64,000 nucleotides of DNA from Thioalbus denitrificans. Its GTDB lineage: Bacteria > Pseudomonadota > Gammaproteobacteria > DSM-26407. The notes below the pieces were generated by a model. That model was not told the origin of the DNA. It saw only the letters and a program-made list of their open reading frames with translations, and made no database searches. The first letter of the stretch is position 1; the number at the start of each line of letters is the position of its first letter. Shown here piece by piece: positions 44,457-53,877 of the stretch. The position numbers and the translations under genes are program-made. The stretch lies in NCBI RefSeq assembly GCF_003337735.1, contig NZ_QPJY01000002.1:186001-250000 (forward strand). Reading direction: 5' to 3'.

Positions 44457-46721
44457 TCAACCATGTGCCGATTCCCGGTCTGCGCTTTCCGCCCGGGGCA
44501 GCTCCAGGGTGAATTCCGCGCCGCCCCCGGCTGCCCGGCCGGCATGCAGGGCCCCGCCCATCTCCTCGGTGATGCGCTTGGAGATGGACAGGCCCAGACC
44601 GAGCCCGGTCTCCTTGGTGGTGAAGAAGGGGTCGAAGACCTGCGCCACCAGTTGCTCGGGGATGCCGGGGCCATGGTCACGGATGACCAGGTCGACGCGC
44701 CCGTCATGGGCCGCGGCGGCGATCTCCAGCCGCGGCTGTTCGCTCCCTTCCATGGCCTGCAGCGCATTGTTGATCAGGTTCACCAGCACCTGCTCGAGGC
44801 GCACGGCGTCACCCCGGACCAGCAGATCCCCCTCCGGCAGGCTGCACACGACCTCCGCGTTGAGGGCGCGGATCCGGCTGGTGAGGATTCCCAGCGCCGC
44901 TTCCACCGCGGCGGACACGGAGACCGGGACGCTGCGTCCCGAGGTCTTGCGGGCGAACACTTTCAGCTGGGCGCTGATCTGCGCCATCCGATCGGTGAGG
45001 GCGGCGATCTGCTCCAGGTTCCAGCGCGCGTCATCGGGACGCTGCTGGTCGAGCAGGGCGCGGGCATTGTCGGCGTAGGTGCGGATGGCGGCCAGGGGCT
45101 GGTTCAGCTCGTGGCTCACGCCGGTGGCCAGCTGGCCCAGCACGGCGAGTTTTGCCGCCTGTATCAGTTCGTTCTGGGTGCGGCGCAGGGCATCCTCGGT
45201 GCGGCGGTGCTCATCGATCTCCCGGGTCAGCCTGGCGTTGGTGCGGGAGAGATCGGCGGTGCGCTCCTGGACGCGGCTTTCGAGCATGTCATGGGCGCGG
45301 CGCAGTGCGTCCTCGGTGCGCTTCAGTTCGCTGATGTCGTGCACGGTGGCGATGAACTTGCGCTCCGCGCCGATGCGCATCTCCCGGACCGCCAGCTCGG
45401 TGGGGAAGCGGCTGTGGTCCTTGCGCAGTCCCGCGACCTCGACCGAGCCGGAGCCGCTGAGGGGGCTGCGATCGAGCTCGCACTGGAGTCCGGCCCGATC
45501 GTCGGGAGCGAGGAGACGGGTGATGTGTGCCCCCCTGATCTCTTCCGATCGATAGCCGAACAGCTGCTCCGCGGTCGGGTTGAAGGACTCGATGGTGCCG
45601 CGGCCGTCGGTGGTGATGAGGCCGGCGTGGGTGTTGTGGATGATGGTGCGGACCCGCAGTTCGTTCGCCTCCAGCACCTTCTTGGAGCGCAGTTCGTAGA
45701 TGCTCCGTTCCCGCAGGCGCAACCGCCGCTGCACCAGGAACAGGGAGGTCAGGAGCAGCAGCGCGAAGAGGAAGGCGGCCGTCAGGACGGCGCGCAGCAC
45801 CTGGGCATGCACCGGTTCCAGCCCGGTGAGTATATGGACGTTCCAGCCGGCGGAGGGCATCGGACGGACCAGCTCCAGGAATTCGCGGGCCTGCGGGCGC
45901 CGGGTGCCGTCTTCCCGCAGGCGCACCAGCCGGGCGGCGGGAGCGATTTCCCCGACCGCGGTGACGGGCAGCACCGGCAGCGGCAGGTCGCTGTAGCGCC
46001 GGTTGGCGCGGATGCGCCGCAGCTGGTCCGGCTCCAGGGGGTGCAGGGTGTTGAATTTCCAGTCCGGGCGGGAACTGCTGAAGATGACCCCGTCGGGGTC
46101 GGTGACCAGGAATTCGAACCGGTCGCCGCCCCAGCGCGACTCCAGGGCGCTGATATTCACCTTCACCACCACCACGCCGCGGATGGCACCCGCCGCGCGG
46201 ACCGGATAGGCGAAGTAGTAGCCCCGCTTGTTGGAGGTCGTCCCGAGGGCGAAGAAACGTCCCAGGCCGCCGCGCATCGCCTCCTGGAAGTAGGGCCGGT
46301 AGCTGAAATTCTCGCCCACGAACGGCGTGCCGGAGTTCCAGTTGCTGGCTGCCAGCGTCAGGCCGGTCCTGTCCATCAGGTAGGTGTCCGATGCGCCGGT
46401 GATGCCGTTCAGGCGCTCCAGACGCCGGTTGACCGCGTCGACCCGGTCCGGTTCGCCGGGGTGGTTGAGCAGTTCCAGGAGATGGGGGTCGGTGGCCAGG
46501 AGCTCGGGCAGGATTTCGTACTTCTCCAGCTCGCGCTCCACATTGGCGATGTAGAGGTTGAGGTTCTGCCAGCCCTGGTCCATCAGTCCCTGCAGGCTGG
46601 CGCTGCGGGTCCACACCGCTGTCTGCCACAGGATCAGCGCGAACAGGCCGGCGAAGGTGGTGGCCAGCAGCGTGCGCCGGCGGCGTCGGGCGAGGTTGCG
46701 GAAGCGCGGACTTTCGGTCAT
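44457..46721 (-). CDS. dctB: C4-dicarboxylate sensor histidine kinase DctB
   Basis: A 754-residue membrane kinase: helix 1 (about 16-37), a periplasmic Cache sensor domain (about 40-305, with YRPYFQEAM and KRGYYFAYPV), helix 2 (310-330), a PAS domain (about 350-465), a coiled coil, HisKA with GVSHELNQPLAAIRTYADNA (His537) and HATPase (VNLINNALQAMEG, IRDHGPGIP, LGLGLSISKRI). The NQPL pattern after the H-box is typical of DctB/NtrB-type kinases. ATG 46721 was chosen so the protein begins just before the basic N-terminal patch; the frame extends upstream into the divergent promoter. Confidence 0.94.
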   Translation of the reverse strand: MTESPRFRNLARRRRRTLLATTFAGLFALILWQTAVWTRSASLQGLMDQGWQNLNLYIANVERELEKYEILPELLATDPHLLELLNHPGEPDRVDAVNRRLERLNGITGASDTYLMDRTGLTLAASNWNSGTPFVGENFSYRPYFQEAMRGGLGRFFALGTTSNKRGYYFAYPVRAAGAIRGVVVVKVNISALESRWGGDRFEFLVTDPDGVIFSSSRPDWKFNTLHPLEPDQLRRIRANRRYSDLPLPVLPVTAVGEIAPAARLVRLREDGTRRPQAREFLELVRPMPSAGWNVHILTGLEPVHAQVLRAVLTAAFLFALLLLTSLFLVQRRLRLRERSIYELRSKKVLEANELRVRTIIHNTHAGLITTDGRGTIESFNPTAEQLFGYRSEEIRGAHITRLLAPDDRAGLQCELDRSPLSGSGSVEVAGLRKDHSRFPTELAVREMRIGAERKFIATVHDISELKRTEDALRRAHDMLESRVQERTADLSRTNARLTREIDEHRRTEDALRRTQNELIQAAKLAVLGQLATGVSHELNQPLAAIRTYADNARALLDQQRPDDARWNLEQIAALTDRMAQISAQLKVFARKTSGRSVPVSVSAAVEAALGILTSRIRALNAEVVCSLPEGDLLVRGDAVRLEQVLVNLINNALQAMEGSEQPRLEIAAAAHDGRVDLVIRDHGPGIPEQLVAQVFDPFFTTKETGLGLGLSISKRITEEMGGALHAGRAAGGGAEFTLELPRAESADRESAHG

Positions 46722-46813
46722 CGCTCGGTCCAGGGGGGTGACGTATTCCCTATAATACCCCCGTACCGCCCCAAACCCTGACCCGAGACCGAGCGAGGCT
46801 GACGACAAAACCG

Positions 46814-47062
46814 ATGAGCGAGGACAAGCGTGCGCGACTGCGCTGGCACTGCCGCCGCGGGATGCTGGAGCTGGATGTCATCCTGCAGCGTTTCGCCGAT
46901 CAGGACCTGGACCGTCTCGACGGGGCGGCCCTGGCGGTGTTCGAGCGCCTGCTGGAGCAGTCCGATCCCGACCTGATGGACTGGCTCCTGAAAGGGGAGC
47001 CGGTACCCGACCCGGAGCTTGCCGGCCTTGTCGAGCGGATCCGAGCCCTGTCTGCGCATTGA
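46814..47062 (+). CDS. sdhE: FAD assembly factor SdhE
   Basis: An 82-residue protein that promotes covalent flavinylation of succinate dehydrogenase/fumarate reductase. It has the signature RRGMLELDVIL and FERLLEQSDPDLMDWLL. A TATAAT lies at 46751-46756. It is next to ygfX, with which it overlaps by 44 bases, and divergent from dctB by 92 bases. Adjacent nadB also encodes a flavoprotein of the succinate dehydrogenase superfamily. Confidence 0.93.
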   Translation: MSEDKRARLRWHCRRGMLELDVILQRFADQDLDRLDGAALAVFERLLEQSDPDLMDWLLKGEPVPDPELAGLVERIRALSAH

Positions 47063-47486
47063 GCCCCGGGCCACGGCGCCCGAGCGGCTGTACCACCTGC
47101 TCACCCATGGCCTGGCGCTGGGGGCGGTCATGCTCTCCGGCGCGCCCGCCTGGAGCCTGGTGCCGGTGGCGCCGGCGGTGGGCTGGAGCCTGCTCCGTGT
47201 CTGGCGGCGCCGGGTCGCGCGGCGGGGCAGGGCGGCTCTTGCCGCGGTGTCGGTGGATGCCGGGGGGCGCTGGTGGGTGGAGGACGGGACCGGACAGCGG
47301 CACGAGGTGGTGCCGACCGGCCCCGGGCTCACCGGCCGCTGGCTGGTCCATGCCCGGCTGCGCAGGCGGGACGGAGCACACTACACCCTGCTGGTGACGG
47401 CCGGCGGCGCCGAAGAGGAGATGCTCAGGCGCCTGCGGCGTCGGCTCGGCGCCGGAACGTCGGCTGCGGCGGCAGAAGAACCGTAG
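47019..47486 (+). CDS. ygfX: YgfX family membrane protein
   Basis: A 155-residue protein at the position of ygfX (cptA), usually paired with sdhE. It has a hydrophobic hairpin ([29 protein letters not shown], in two halves), then a basic patch ([16 protein letters not shown]) and a small C-terminal domain ([15 protein letters not shown]). No ATG or GTG lies near the expected start; TTG 47019, inside sdhE, is the available conventional codon, so the true start is uncertain. The 3' end overlaps the convergent nadB by 62 bases. Confidence 0.8.
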   Translation: MPALSSGSEPCLRIEPRATAPERLYHLLTHGLALGAVMLSGAPAWSLVPVAPAVGWSLLRVWRRRVARRGRAALAAVSVDAGGRWWVEDGTGQRHEVVPTGPGLTGRWLVHARLRRRDGAHYTLLVTAGGAEEEMLRRLRRRLGAGTSAAAAEEP

Positions 47487-49065
47487 GGGACGGCGGCCGG
47501 GTGTCGTCGGGCCGGGGGTAGTCGAGGGTATAGTGCAGGCCGCGGCTCTCCTTGCGGGACATGGCCGAGCGGATGATGAGATCGGCCACCTCCACCAGGT
47601 TGCGCAGCTCCAGCAGGTCGTCAGTCACCCGGAAGTGGCTGTAGTACTCCCGGATCTCCCGGCGCAGCAGCTCGACGCGGCGCTTGGCCCGCTCCAGCCG
47701 CTTGTTGGTGCGCACGATGCCCACGTAGTCCCACATGAACCGCCGCAGCTCGTCCCAGTTGTGGGAGACCACCACCTCCTCGTCGGAGTCGGTGACCCGG
47801 CTCTCGTCCCAGGGCGGCAGCTGGGGCGGGAGCGGAACCTCCTCGAGCTGGGCGACGATGTCCTGGGCGGCGCTGTCGGCGAAGACCAGGCACTCCAGGA
47901 GCGAGTTGCTGGCCATGCGATTGGCCCCGTGCAGCCCGGTGTAGGCCACTTCCCCCACCGCGTAGAGTCCGGCCACATCGGTGCGTGCCTGCAGGTTGGT
48001 CATGATGCCGCCACAGGTGTAGTGGGCGGCCGGCACCACCGGAATGGGCTCGCGGGTCATGTCGTAGCCGAATTCCAGGCACTTCTCGTAGATGGTGGGA
48101 AAGTGGCCGCGGATGAAATCGGCCGGCTTGTGGCTGATGTCCAGCAGCACATGCTCCACCCCCAGGCGTTTCATCTCGTGGTCGATGGCACGGGCGACGA
48201 TATCCCGGGGCGCCAGCTCGGCGCGGGGATCCAGTCCGGGCATGAAGCGGGTGCCGTCCGGGAGCAGCAGCCGTCCCCCCTCGCCACGGACCGCCTCGGT
48301 GATCAGGAACGACTTGGCATGGGGATGGTAGAGGCAGGTGGGGTGGAACTGGTTGAATTCCATGTTGGCGACCCGGCAGCCGGCCCGCCAGGCCATGGCG
48401 ATGCCGTCCCCCGTGGAGACGTCCGGATTGCTGGTATAGAGGTAGACCTTGCTGGCGCCGCCGGTGGCCAGCACCGTGAACCGGGCCTGGAAGGTCTCGA
48501 TGCGCTGGGTGCTGCGATCCAGGACATAGGCCCCGAGGCAGCGGCCGCCCGGCAGGCCGAGCTTGCCGGCGGTGATGAGATCCACCGCGATGTGGCTCTC
48601 GTGGAGGGTGATGTTGGGGCGTTCGCGCGCATCCGACGCGAGGGTGGTCTCGATGGCCCGCCCGGTGGCGTCCGCGGCATGGATGATGCGGCGGTGGCTG
48701 TGGCCGCCCTCGCGGGTCAGGTGGTAGCGCAGCACCCCGTCAGCGTCCCGCGCCTGGGTGAAGGGCACGTGCTCGTTGATGAGCCAGTCGATGCAGGCGG
48801 GGGCATGGTTGACGGTGAACTCCACGACCTTCGGCTCGCACAATCCCGCGCCGGCGACCAGGGTGTCCTCCACGTGGGACTGGAAGGAGTCCTTGCTGTC
48901 GAGCACCGCGGCGATGCCGCCCTGGGCATAGAGGGTGGAGCCCTCCTCGATTTCGGACTTGGACAGCACGGCGATGCGCGTGGTCTCGGGAAGGCGCAGG
49001 GCAACACTGAGCCCCGCGGCGCCACTGCCGATGATGAGAACATCGAAATCGTGCTGAACGGTCAT
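47425..49065 (-). CDS. nadB: L-aspartate oxidase
   Basis: NadB oxidises L-aspartate to iminoaspartate, the first step of NAD synthesis. The 546-residue flavoprotein starts [20 protein letters not shown] (FAD-binding GxGxxG) and has [50 protein letters not shown] and [14 protein letters not shown]. The last about 20 codons overlap ygfX on the other strand. ATG 49065 fits the family start; the longer frame upstream is not conserved in type. Confidence 0.97.
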   Translation of the reverse strand: MTVQHDFDVLIIGSGAAGLSVALRLPETTRIAVLSKSEIEEGSTLYAQGGIAAVLDSKDSFQSHVEDTLVAGAGLCEPKVVEFTVNHAPACIDWLINEHVPFTQARDADGVLRYHLTREGGHSHRRIIHAADATGRAIETTLASDARERPNITLHESHIAVDLITAGKLGLPGGRCLGAYVLDRSTQRIETFQARFTVLATGGASKVYLYTSNPDVSTGDGIAMAWRAGCRVANMEFNQFHPTCLYHPHAKSFLITEAVRGEGGRLLLPDGTRFMPGLDPRAELAPRDIVARAIDHEMKRLGVEHVLLDISHKPADFIRGHFPTIYEKCLEFGYDMTREPIPVVPAAHYTCGGIMTNLQARTDVAGLYAVGEVAYTGLHGANRMASNSLLECLVFADSAAQDIVAQLEEVPLPPQLPPWDESRVTDSDEEVVVSHNWDELRRFMWDYVGIVRTNKRLERAKRRVELLRREIREYYSHFRVTDDLLELRNLVEVADLIIRSAMSRKESRGLHYTLDYPRPDDTRPPSPTVLLPPQPTFRRRADAAGA

Positions 49066-49393
49066 CGCTCGCTGGTCATCCTGTCCTGGCGCGGTGGATC
49101 GAACCGAATCTCCCGCCGTGGGGCCCGGTCCGCTGCACCAGACGGGACCGGGCGGACGGGCGCAGCGCAACAGTGGTGGAGTGCGGAGAAACCGGCCACA
49201 ATATACAGCCAATCAGGGGCAGGGGCCACGCCGAGTGCCGCACCCGTGATCCAGTGGAGCCCGTGACCCATGGCATGATGAGCGCAAGAATGCGGCTGTA
49301 CCGCCTTTTTCGCCACGGTGCCGAACTCTGGTGCATGGATATTGTCTACCGTAACAGGCGCACGGATGCGCCCCGGATGTCAGGATCGAGTGG
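49066..49393. other. Divergent intergenic region nadB / rpoE
   Basis: A 328-base gap with no supportable gene. The right part holds the sigma-E-like promoter of rpoE (49322-49349). I see no clear nadB promoter or NAD-related operator. Confidence 0.5.
49322..49349 (+). promoter_or_regulatory. Sigma-E-type autoregulatory promoter of rpoE
   Basis: CGAACTC (49322-49328), 16 bases, then TCTAC (49345-49349) fits the sigma-E pattern (GGAACTT, 16-17 bases, TCTGA/TCAAA) at most positions, 44 bases before the rpoE start. Autoregulation is the norm for this operon. Confidence 0.6.
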
Positions 49394-49969
49394 ATGGGAG
49401 AACAGAGGACAGACCAGGAGCTTGTCGCACGGGTACAGAGAGGAGACAAGCGAGCCTTCGATGTCCTGGTCCTTAAGTACCAGCATCGGCTGGCAAAGCT
49501 CATCACACGTTATGTCCACGATCCCAGCGAGGTTCAGGATGTGACCCAGGAGGCCTTCCTCAAGGCTTACCGTGCGCTGCCCAAGTTCCGGGGCGAGAGC
49601 GCCTTCTACACGTGGATCTACCGTATCGCCATCAACACGGCCAAGAACTACGTGGTGTCACAGGCCCGCCGACCACCTGATACGGATATCGATGCCGAGG
49701 AAGCCGAGCAGTACGAGGGCGCCCCCGGCCTGAAGGAGAATGCATCCCCCGAGCGCATGCTGTTGCGGGACGAAATCCAGCAGACTGTCTTCGATGCCAT
49801 CGAGCAGCTGCCCGAGGATCTGCGCACCGCCATCACGCTGCGGGAACTGGAAGGTCTCAGCTACGAGGAGATTGCCCAGACGATGGATTGTCCGGTCGGT
49901 ACCGTCAGGTCGCGGATTTTCCGCGCCCGCGAGGCGATCGACCGCAAGCTCAGACCCCTGCTGGATTGA
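49394..49969 (+). CDS. rpoE: RNA polymerase sigma factor RpoE (AlgU-like)
   Basis: The envelope-stress ECF sigma factor, 191 residues. Region 2: LVARVQRGDKRAFDVLVLKY, DPSEVQDVTQEAFLKAYRAL, FYTWIYRIAINTAKN. Region 4: LPEDLRTAITLRELEGLSYEEIA, CPVGTVRSRIFRAREAI. ATG 49394 was chosen to match the short MGEQRTDQELV N-terminus of AlgU/RpoE. First gene of rpoE-rseA-rseB-rseC-mucD. Confidence 0.98.
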   Translation: MGEQRTDQELVARVQRGDKRAFDVLVLKYQHRLAKLITRYVHDPSEVQDVTQEAFLKAYRALPKFRGESAFYTWIYRIAINTAKNYVVSQARRPPDTDIDAEEAEQYEGAPGLKENASPERMLLRDEIQQTVFDAIEQLPEDLRTAITLRELEGLSYEEIAQTMDCPVGTVRSRIFRAREAIDRKLRPLLD

Positions 49970-50009
49970 TGGACACGGCAGACAAACAACAAGTTGGGTG
50001 GACAAGCAC

Positions 50010-50576
50010 ATGACCGAACAGAAGCATGAGCAGCTGTCTGCGCTGGTGGACGGCGAACTGGGGGCCGATGAGACCCGGGTACTGCTCAACGAGCTGGAGT
50101 CGGACCCGGAGACCCGGGGTTGCTGGGAACGTTATCACCTGATCGGCGAAGCGTTGCGAGGCGCTCTGCCGGAGCGGATGGACCCGGGCCTTGCCGCCCG
50201 GGTGGCCGCCGCGCTGGAGGACGAACCCGCCATCCTGGCGCCGGCCAACCTGCGCCTGCACCGGCTGAGCCCCTATCTCAAGCAGGCGGCCGGCATGGCC
50301 ATCGCCGCCGGTGTGGCGGTGGCGGCGGTGCTGGTGGTGCCGGTGCTGGTGCGCGAGGAGCCGGCCGTTGCTCCCCCGCAACAGGTGGCCTCCTCCCAGA
50401 TGGCGGGCCCGGCCGGGATCATGCGTACCGAGCTGAGCCCGGCGGAGCGCTCCCGCACCCTGGTGGACGAACGGCTGCAGGATTACCTGGTCAACCACTA
50501 TGAGCACTCCGCCATAACGCGCGTACAGGGAGTCCTGCCCTACGTGCGTATCGTCGGAAGCAGCGACCAGCGTTGA
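50010..50576 (+). CDS. rseA: Anti-sigma-E factor RseA (MucA)
   Basis: A 188-residue single-span inner-membrane protein that holds RpoE until cleaved by DegS and RseP. The cytoplasmic part is QLSALVDGELGADETRVLLN and RGCWERYHLIGEALRG; one helix (AAGMAIAAGVAVAAVLVVPVL) is at about 91-111; the periplasmic part ends RLQDYLVNHYEHSAITR...VGSSDQR. ATG 50010 is used. Confidence 0.95.
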   Translation: MTEQKHEQLSALVDGELGADETRVLLNELESDPETRGCWERYHLIGEALRGALPERMDPGLAARVAAALEDEPAILAPANLRLHRLSPYLKQAAGMAIAAGVAVAAVLVVPVLVREEPAVAPPQQVASSQMAGPAGIMRTELSPAERSRTLVDERLQDYLVNHYEHSAITRVQGVLPYVRIVGSSDQR

Positions 50577-51577
50577 TGTTCCGAACCGGTTCGAGCCTGG
50601 GAAGGATTCTCCTGGCAGCCCTGCTGGCGGCCTGTGCCCAGGCGGTGGCCGCCGATTCGGATCCCGGACCGCAGTCGATCATAGCGCACATGGCCGAGGC
50701 CACGCGCACCCTCAACTATGAAGGCACCTTCGTCTACAGCCACGAAAACCGGTTGGAAACGGTCCGGGTGATACACGCTTTCCAGTCCGGACGGGTACGT
50801 GAACGGCTCATTCATCTCAACGGCACACCCCGGGAGGTGCTGCGGGACGAGAGCGGGGTTACCTGCATCTATCCCGATGCCCGATCGGTGGTGGTGGAGC
50901 GGAATCCGCCCGGAGAGATCCTGCAGCCGGCCCAGGACATGGACGTGGAGCGCCTGGCCCGGCACTACCGGCTCAGCCTGGGCGCCAGGGCCCGGATCGC
51001 CGGCCGTGACGCGCAGGAGGTCGCCATCGACCCCCGGGATGGATATCGCTACGGCTACCGCCTCTGGGTCGACCGCGACAGCGGACTTCTCCTGCGATCC
51101 GACCTCGTTGACCGGGGGGGCGAACTGCTCGAACAGATACTCTTCGTCACCCTGGAGGTGCGCGACGAGATTCCCGACTCGGCGCTCGAACCGACCATCG
51201 GCGTCAAGGGCTGGTCCTGGTTCGACGAGTCCGGCCGGAGCTCCCCGGAGCAAGGGCTGGATGAGGGCTGGTCGGCCCACTGGCTGCCGCCGGGATTCGA
51301 ACCCACCACCCGCAGTGTTCGGCGTCTGCAGCGTGTCCCCGGGCCGGTACGCTATCTCGGCTTCAGCGATGGACTGGCGTCCGTGTCGGTCTACATCCAG
51401 GAGCAGAGCATGGTGACGGAAGGCGGCGGCAGCGTCGCCAGCCTGGGTGCCGCCCACGCCTTCTCGGTCGCGGTGGAAGGCCACCAGGTGACCGTCGTGG
51501 GCGAGGTTCCGGCGGAGACGGTGGAGCGGGTTGCCAACTCGGTACGCCGGACCGCCACGGAGAGCCGGGATGATTGA
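50576..51577 (+). CDS. rseB: Sigma-E regulatory periplasmic protein RseB (MucB)
   Basis: A 333-residue periplasmic protein that shields RseA and senses lipids/LPS. Signal peptide MFRTGSSLGRILLAALLAACAQAVAA, then the LolA-like domain (NYEGTFVYSHENRLETVRVIH, RVRERLIHLNGTPREVLRD) and C-terminal domain (GWSAHWLPPGFE, YLGFSDGLASVSVYI). The ATG overlaps the rseA stop by one base (TGATG). Confidence 0.94.
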   Translation: MFRTGSSLGRILLAALLAACAQAVAADSDPGPQSIIAHMAEATRTLNYEGTFVYSHENRLETVRVIHAFQSGRVRERLIHLNGTPREVLRDESGVTCIYPDARSVVVERNPPGEILQPAQDMDVERLARHYRLSLGARARIAGRDAQEVAIDPRDGYRYGYRLWVDRDSGLLLRSDLVDRGGELLEQILFVTLEVRDEIPDSALEPTIGVKGWSWFDESGRSSPEQGLDEGWSAHWLPPGFEPTTRSVRRLQRVPGPVRYLGFSDGLASVSVYIQEQSMVTEGGGSVASLGAAHAFSVAVEGHQVTVVGEVPAETVERVANSVRRTATESRDD

Positions 51578-52046
51578 AGAAGCGGGCCGCGTCGTGGCGG
51601 TGGAAGGCGCATTCGCCTGGGTAGAGACCCGGCGCAGGACTGCCTGCGGCAGCTGCTCCGCCCAAGCGGGCTGCGGCACTTCGGTGCTGGACAAGATGTT
51701 CGGGCAGCGCATGAACCGTATCCGGGCCCTGAACCAGGCCGAGGCCCGGGTCGGGGATGAGGTGATCATCGGCCTGAGCGAGTCGGCCCTGGTCCGAGGT
51801 TCCTTCGCCGTCTATGCCATCCCGCTGGTGGGGCTGTTCGTCGGCGCCGGTCTGGCGACAGCGATGTCCGGCGCGGAAGGCGAAGGACTGGCGATACTGG
51901 GCGGAGTACTGGGGCTGGCAGCGGGATTTCTCGCCGTGCGCCGTTTCAGCCGCCGCATCCAGACCGACCGGAACTACCAGCCGGTGGTCCTGCGCAGCGC
52001 GCTGCAGCCCGTCGGTTTCAAGGTCAGCCTGCACAACCCAAGCTGA
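51570..52046 (+). CDS. rseC: RseC/MucC family positive regulator of sigma-E
   Basis: A 158-residue inner-membrane protein with an N-terminal cysteine cluster (ACGSCSAQAGCGTSV) and two membrane helices (ALVRGSFAVYAIPLVGLFVG; LAILGGVLGLAAGFLAV). RseC-type proteins link the sigma-E operon with redox/SoxR and RnfABC functions; the exact role is unclear. Overlaps rseB by 8 bases. Confidence 0.92.
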   Translation: MIEEAGRVVAVEGAFAWVETRRRTACGSCSAQAGCGTSVLDKMFGQRMNRIRALNQAEARVGDEVIIGLSESALVRGSFAVYAIPLVGLFVGAGLATAMSGAEGEGLAILGGVLGLAAGFLAVRRFSRRIQTDRNYQPVVLRSALQPVGFKVSLHNPS

Positions 52047-52065
52047 ACAGAACAGGAGAGAATGC

Positions 52066-53511
52066 GTGAAGCGAATTCCCCTATCCCGTGGTACGGCCCT
52101 GTGCACGGCCCTGCTGATCTGGTTGCTGGCCGGTGCCGGGATTGCCCAGGCCCGGGAGCTGCCCGATTTCACCTGGATGGTCGAGCGTTACGGCCCGGCG
52201 GTGGTGAACATCAGCACGACACAGAAGGTGAGCGGATCGCCGCACCTGCCTCCGGAGCTCAACCTGCCCGATCTGCCCGAGGACTCCCCCCTGCGGGATT
52301 TCCTGCGCCGCTTCTTCGGCGAGGACGGGGAAGGGGGTGATGAAGGGACCTTCAACTCCAAGTCCCTGGGCTCCGGGTTCGTCATCTCCCGGGACGGCTA
52401 TCTGCTGACCAACTATCACGTCATCCGGGACGCCGACGAGATCATCGTGCGTCTCAGCGATCGCCGGGAACTGATCGCCGAGCTGATCGGCAGCGACGAG
52501 CGCAGCGACCTCGCCCTGCTCAAGGTGGATGCCGATGATCTGCCTGTGGTCGACGTGGGCAGTTCCGAGGATCTGAAGGTCGGCGAATGGGTGCTCGCCA
52601 TCGGTTCGCCGTTCGGCTTCGATCATTCGGTCACCGCCGGCATCGTGAGCGCCAAGGGACGCAGCCTGCCGAACGAGAACTACGTGCCCTTCATCCAGAC
52701 GGACGTGGCCATCAATCCGGGCAACTCCGGTGGCCCCCTGTTCAACCTGGACGGCGAGGTGGTCGGGATCAACTCCCAGATCTACAGCCGCACGGGCGGT
52801 TTCATGGGGCTGTCCTTCGCCATTCCCATCGACATGGCCATGCAGGTGGTGGACCAGCTGAAGACCCAGGGCTACGTCTCGCGCGGCTGGCTCGGCGTCC
52901 TGATCCAGAATGTGACCCGGGACCTGGCCGAGTCTTTCGGCATGGATCAACCCCGCGGCGCCCTGGTGGCCCAGGTGATGCCGGACAGCCCGGCGGCCAA
53001 GGCCGGAATCCAGGTGGGTGATGTGATTGTCGAGTTCGACGGCCATGTCGTGGACAAGTCCTCCGAACTGCCGCCGCTGGTGGGCGCCACGAAGGTGGGC
53101 AACTCGGTGCCGGTCAAGCTGATACGGGCCGGCAAGCAGCGGAATCTCAAGATCGAGATTGGCGAGCTTCCCGAGGAGGAGTCCATTGCCGCGGGTGGCG
53201 GAAAACCCGAACCCTCGCCCATCGAGGACAGCCGGTTCGGCTTGACGGTCGCCGATCTCAGTGACGAGCAGCGGGAGGCCCTGGGGGTCGAGCAGGGCGG
53301 TGTCATGGTGGAATCGGTCAAGCCCGGCGCGGCCCGCGCGGCCGGCATCCGCCAGGGTGACCTGATCCTGCGCCTGAACAACCAGGACGTGGAGAGTGCC
53401 GAGCAGTTCCGTGAGCTGATCAAATCTCTGCCCGGGGGAAAATCGGCCGCGCTCCTGGTGCAGCGGGATGGGAGTCCCCTGTTCCTGGCCCTGCGTGTTC
53501 CGGCGGGGTGA
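52066..53511 (+). CDS. mucD: Periplasmic serine protease MucD (DegP/HtrA type)
   Basis: A 481-residue HtrA protease/chaperone. Signal peptide (ALCTALLIWLLAGAGIAQA), trypsin-like domain with the triad in TNYHVI (His), RSDLALLK (Asp) and GNSGGPL (Ser), and two PDZ domains (GWLGVLIQNVTRDLAESFGM; LTVADLSDEQREALGVEQ). GTG 52066 is chosen because AGGAGAG lies 5 bases before it. Last gene of the sigma-E operon. Confidence 0.97.
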   Translation: MKRIPLSRGTALCTALLIWLLAGAGIAQARELPDFTWMVERYGPAVVNISTTQKVSGSPHLPPELNLPDLPEDSPLRDFLRRFFGEDGEGGDEGTFNSKSLGSGFVISRDGYLLTNYHVIRDADEIIVRLSDRRELIAELIGSDERSDLALLKVDADDLPVVDVGSSEDLKVGEWVLAIGSPFGFDHSVTAGIVSAKGRSLPNENYVPFIQTDVAINPGNSGGPLFNLDGEVVGINSQIYSRTGGFMGLSFAIPIDMAMQVVDQLKTQGYVSRGWLGVLIQNVTRDLAESFGMDQPRGALVAQVMPDSPAAKAGIQVGDVIVEFDGHVVDKSSELPPLVGATKVGNSVPVKLIRAGKQRNLKIEIGELPEEESIAAGGGKPEPSPIEDSRFGLTVADLSDEQREALGVEQGGVMVESVKPGAARAAGIRQGDLILRLNNQDVESAEQFRELIKSLPGGKSAALLVQRDGSPLFLALRVPAG

Positions 53512-53877
53512 ATGACGGTGTCCGGCCCGGGCTCAGCCCGGGTCGGGTCTGTTGATTGTGCGCCTTAAATAAGCTCGAAAACCAATTGAAATAAAAGCAG
53601 TTAATTGCTGAACTCACACGTTTTCCCATTGGCTGCACCGGAACCGCCGGCCACCCGCCGGCATCGCCCCGGCTTGTTCCTCGCCAAGGCGAAATACGTT
53701 AGAATCCGCTCCTTTCGGGGATCCAGAACCTGTTTTGCGCGGTTGCGGCAGCGACTCCCACCGCCCGGCAGACCGTGAGCCGGCCTTCATGCCGCTCCGC
53801 AGTCCTGCACGGAAGTGTCTGAAGCCCCTCTCCATCAGTCCCGACCAAGAACCGGATTCCAGGATCGCCGACACGCC
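53512..53877. other. Intergenic region mucD / lepA
   Basis: A 366-base gap with no supportable gene. A GC hairpin (CCCGGGCT, 53526-53533, with its complement to 53542; no T-run) follows mucD and may end the operon. The middle (53555-53630) is AT-rich. A -10-like TAGAAT at 53700-53705 could serve lepA, with no good -35. Confidence 0.45.

Noticed and set aside
44463-46781. A 772-codon open frame opposite dctB
   Set aside because: Same codon-bias artefact; no recognisable motif, while the other strand carries full kinase boxes.
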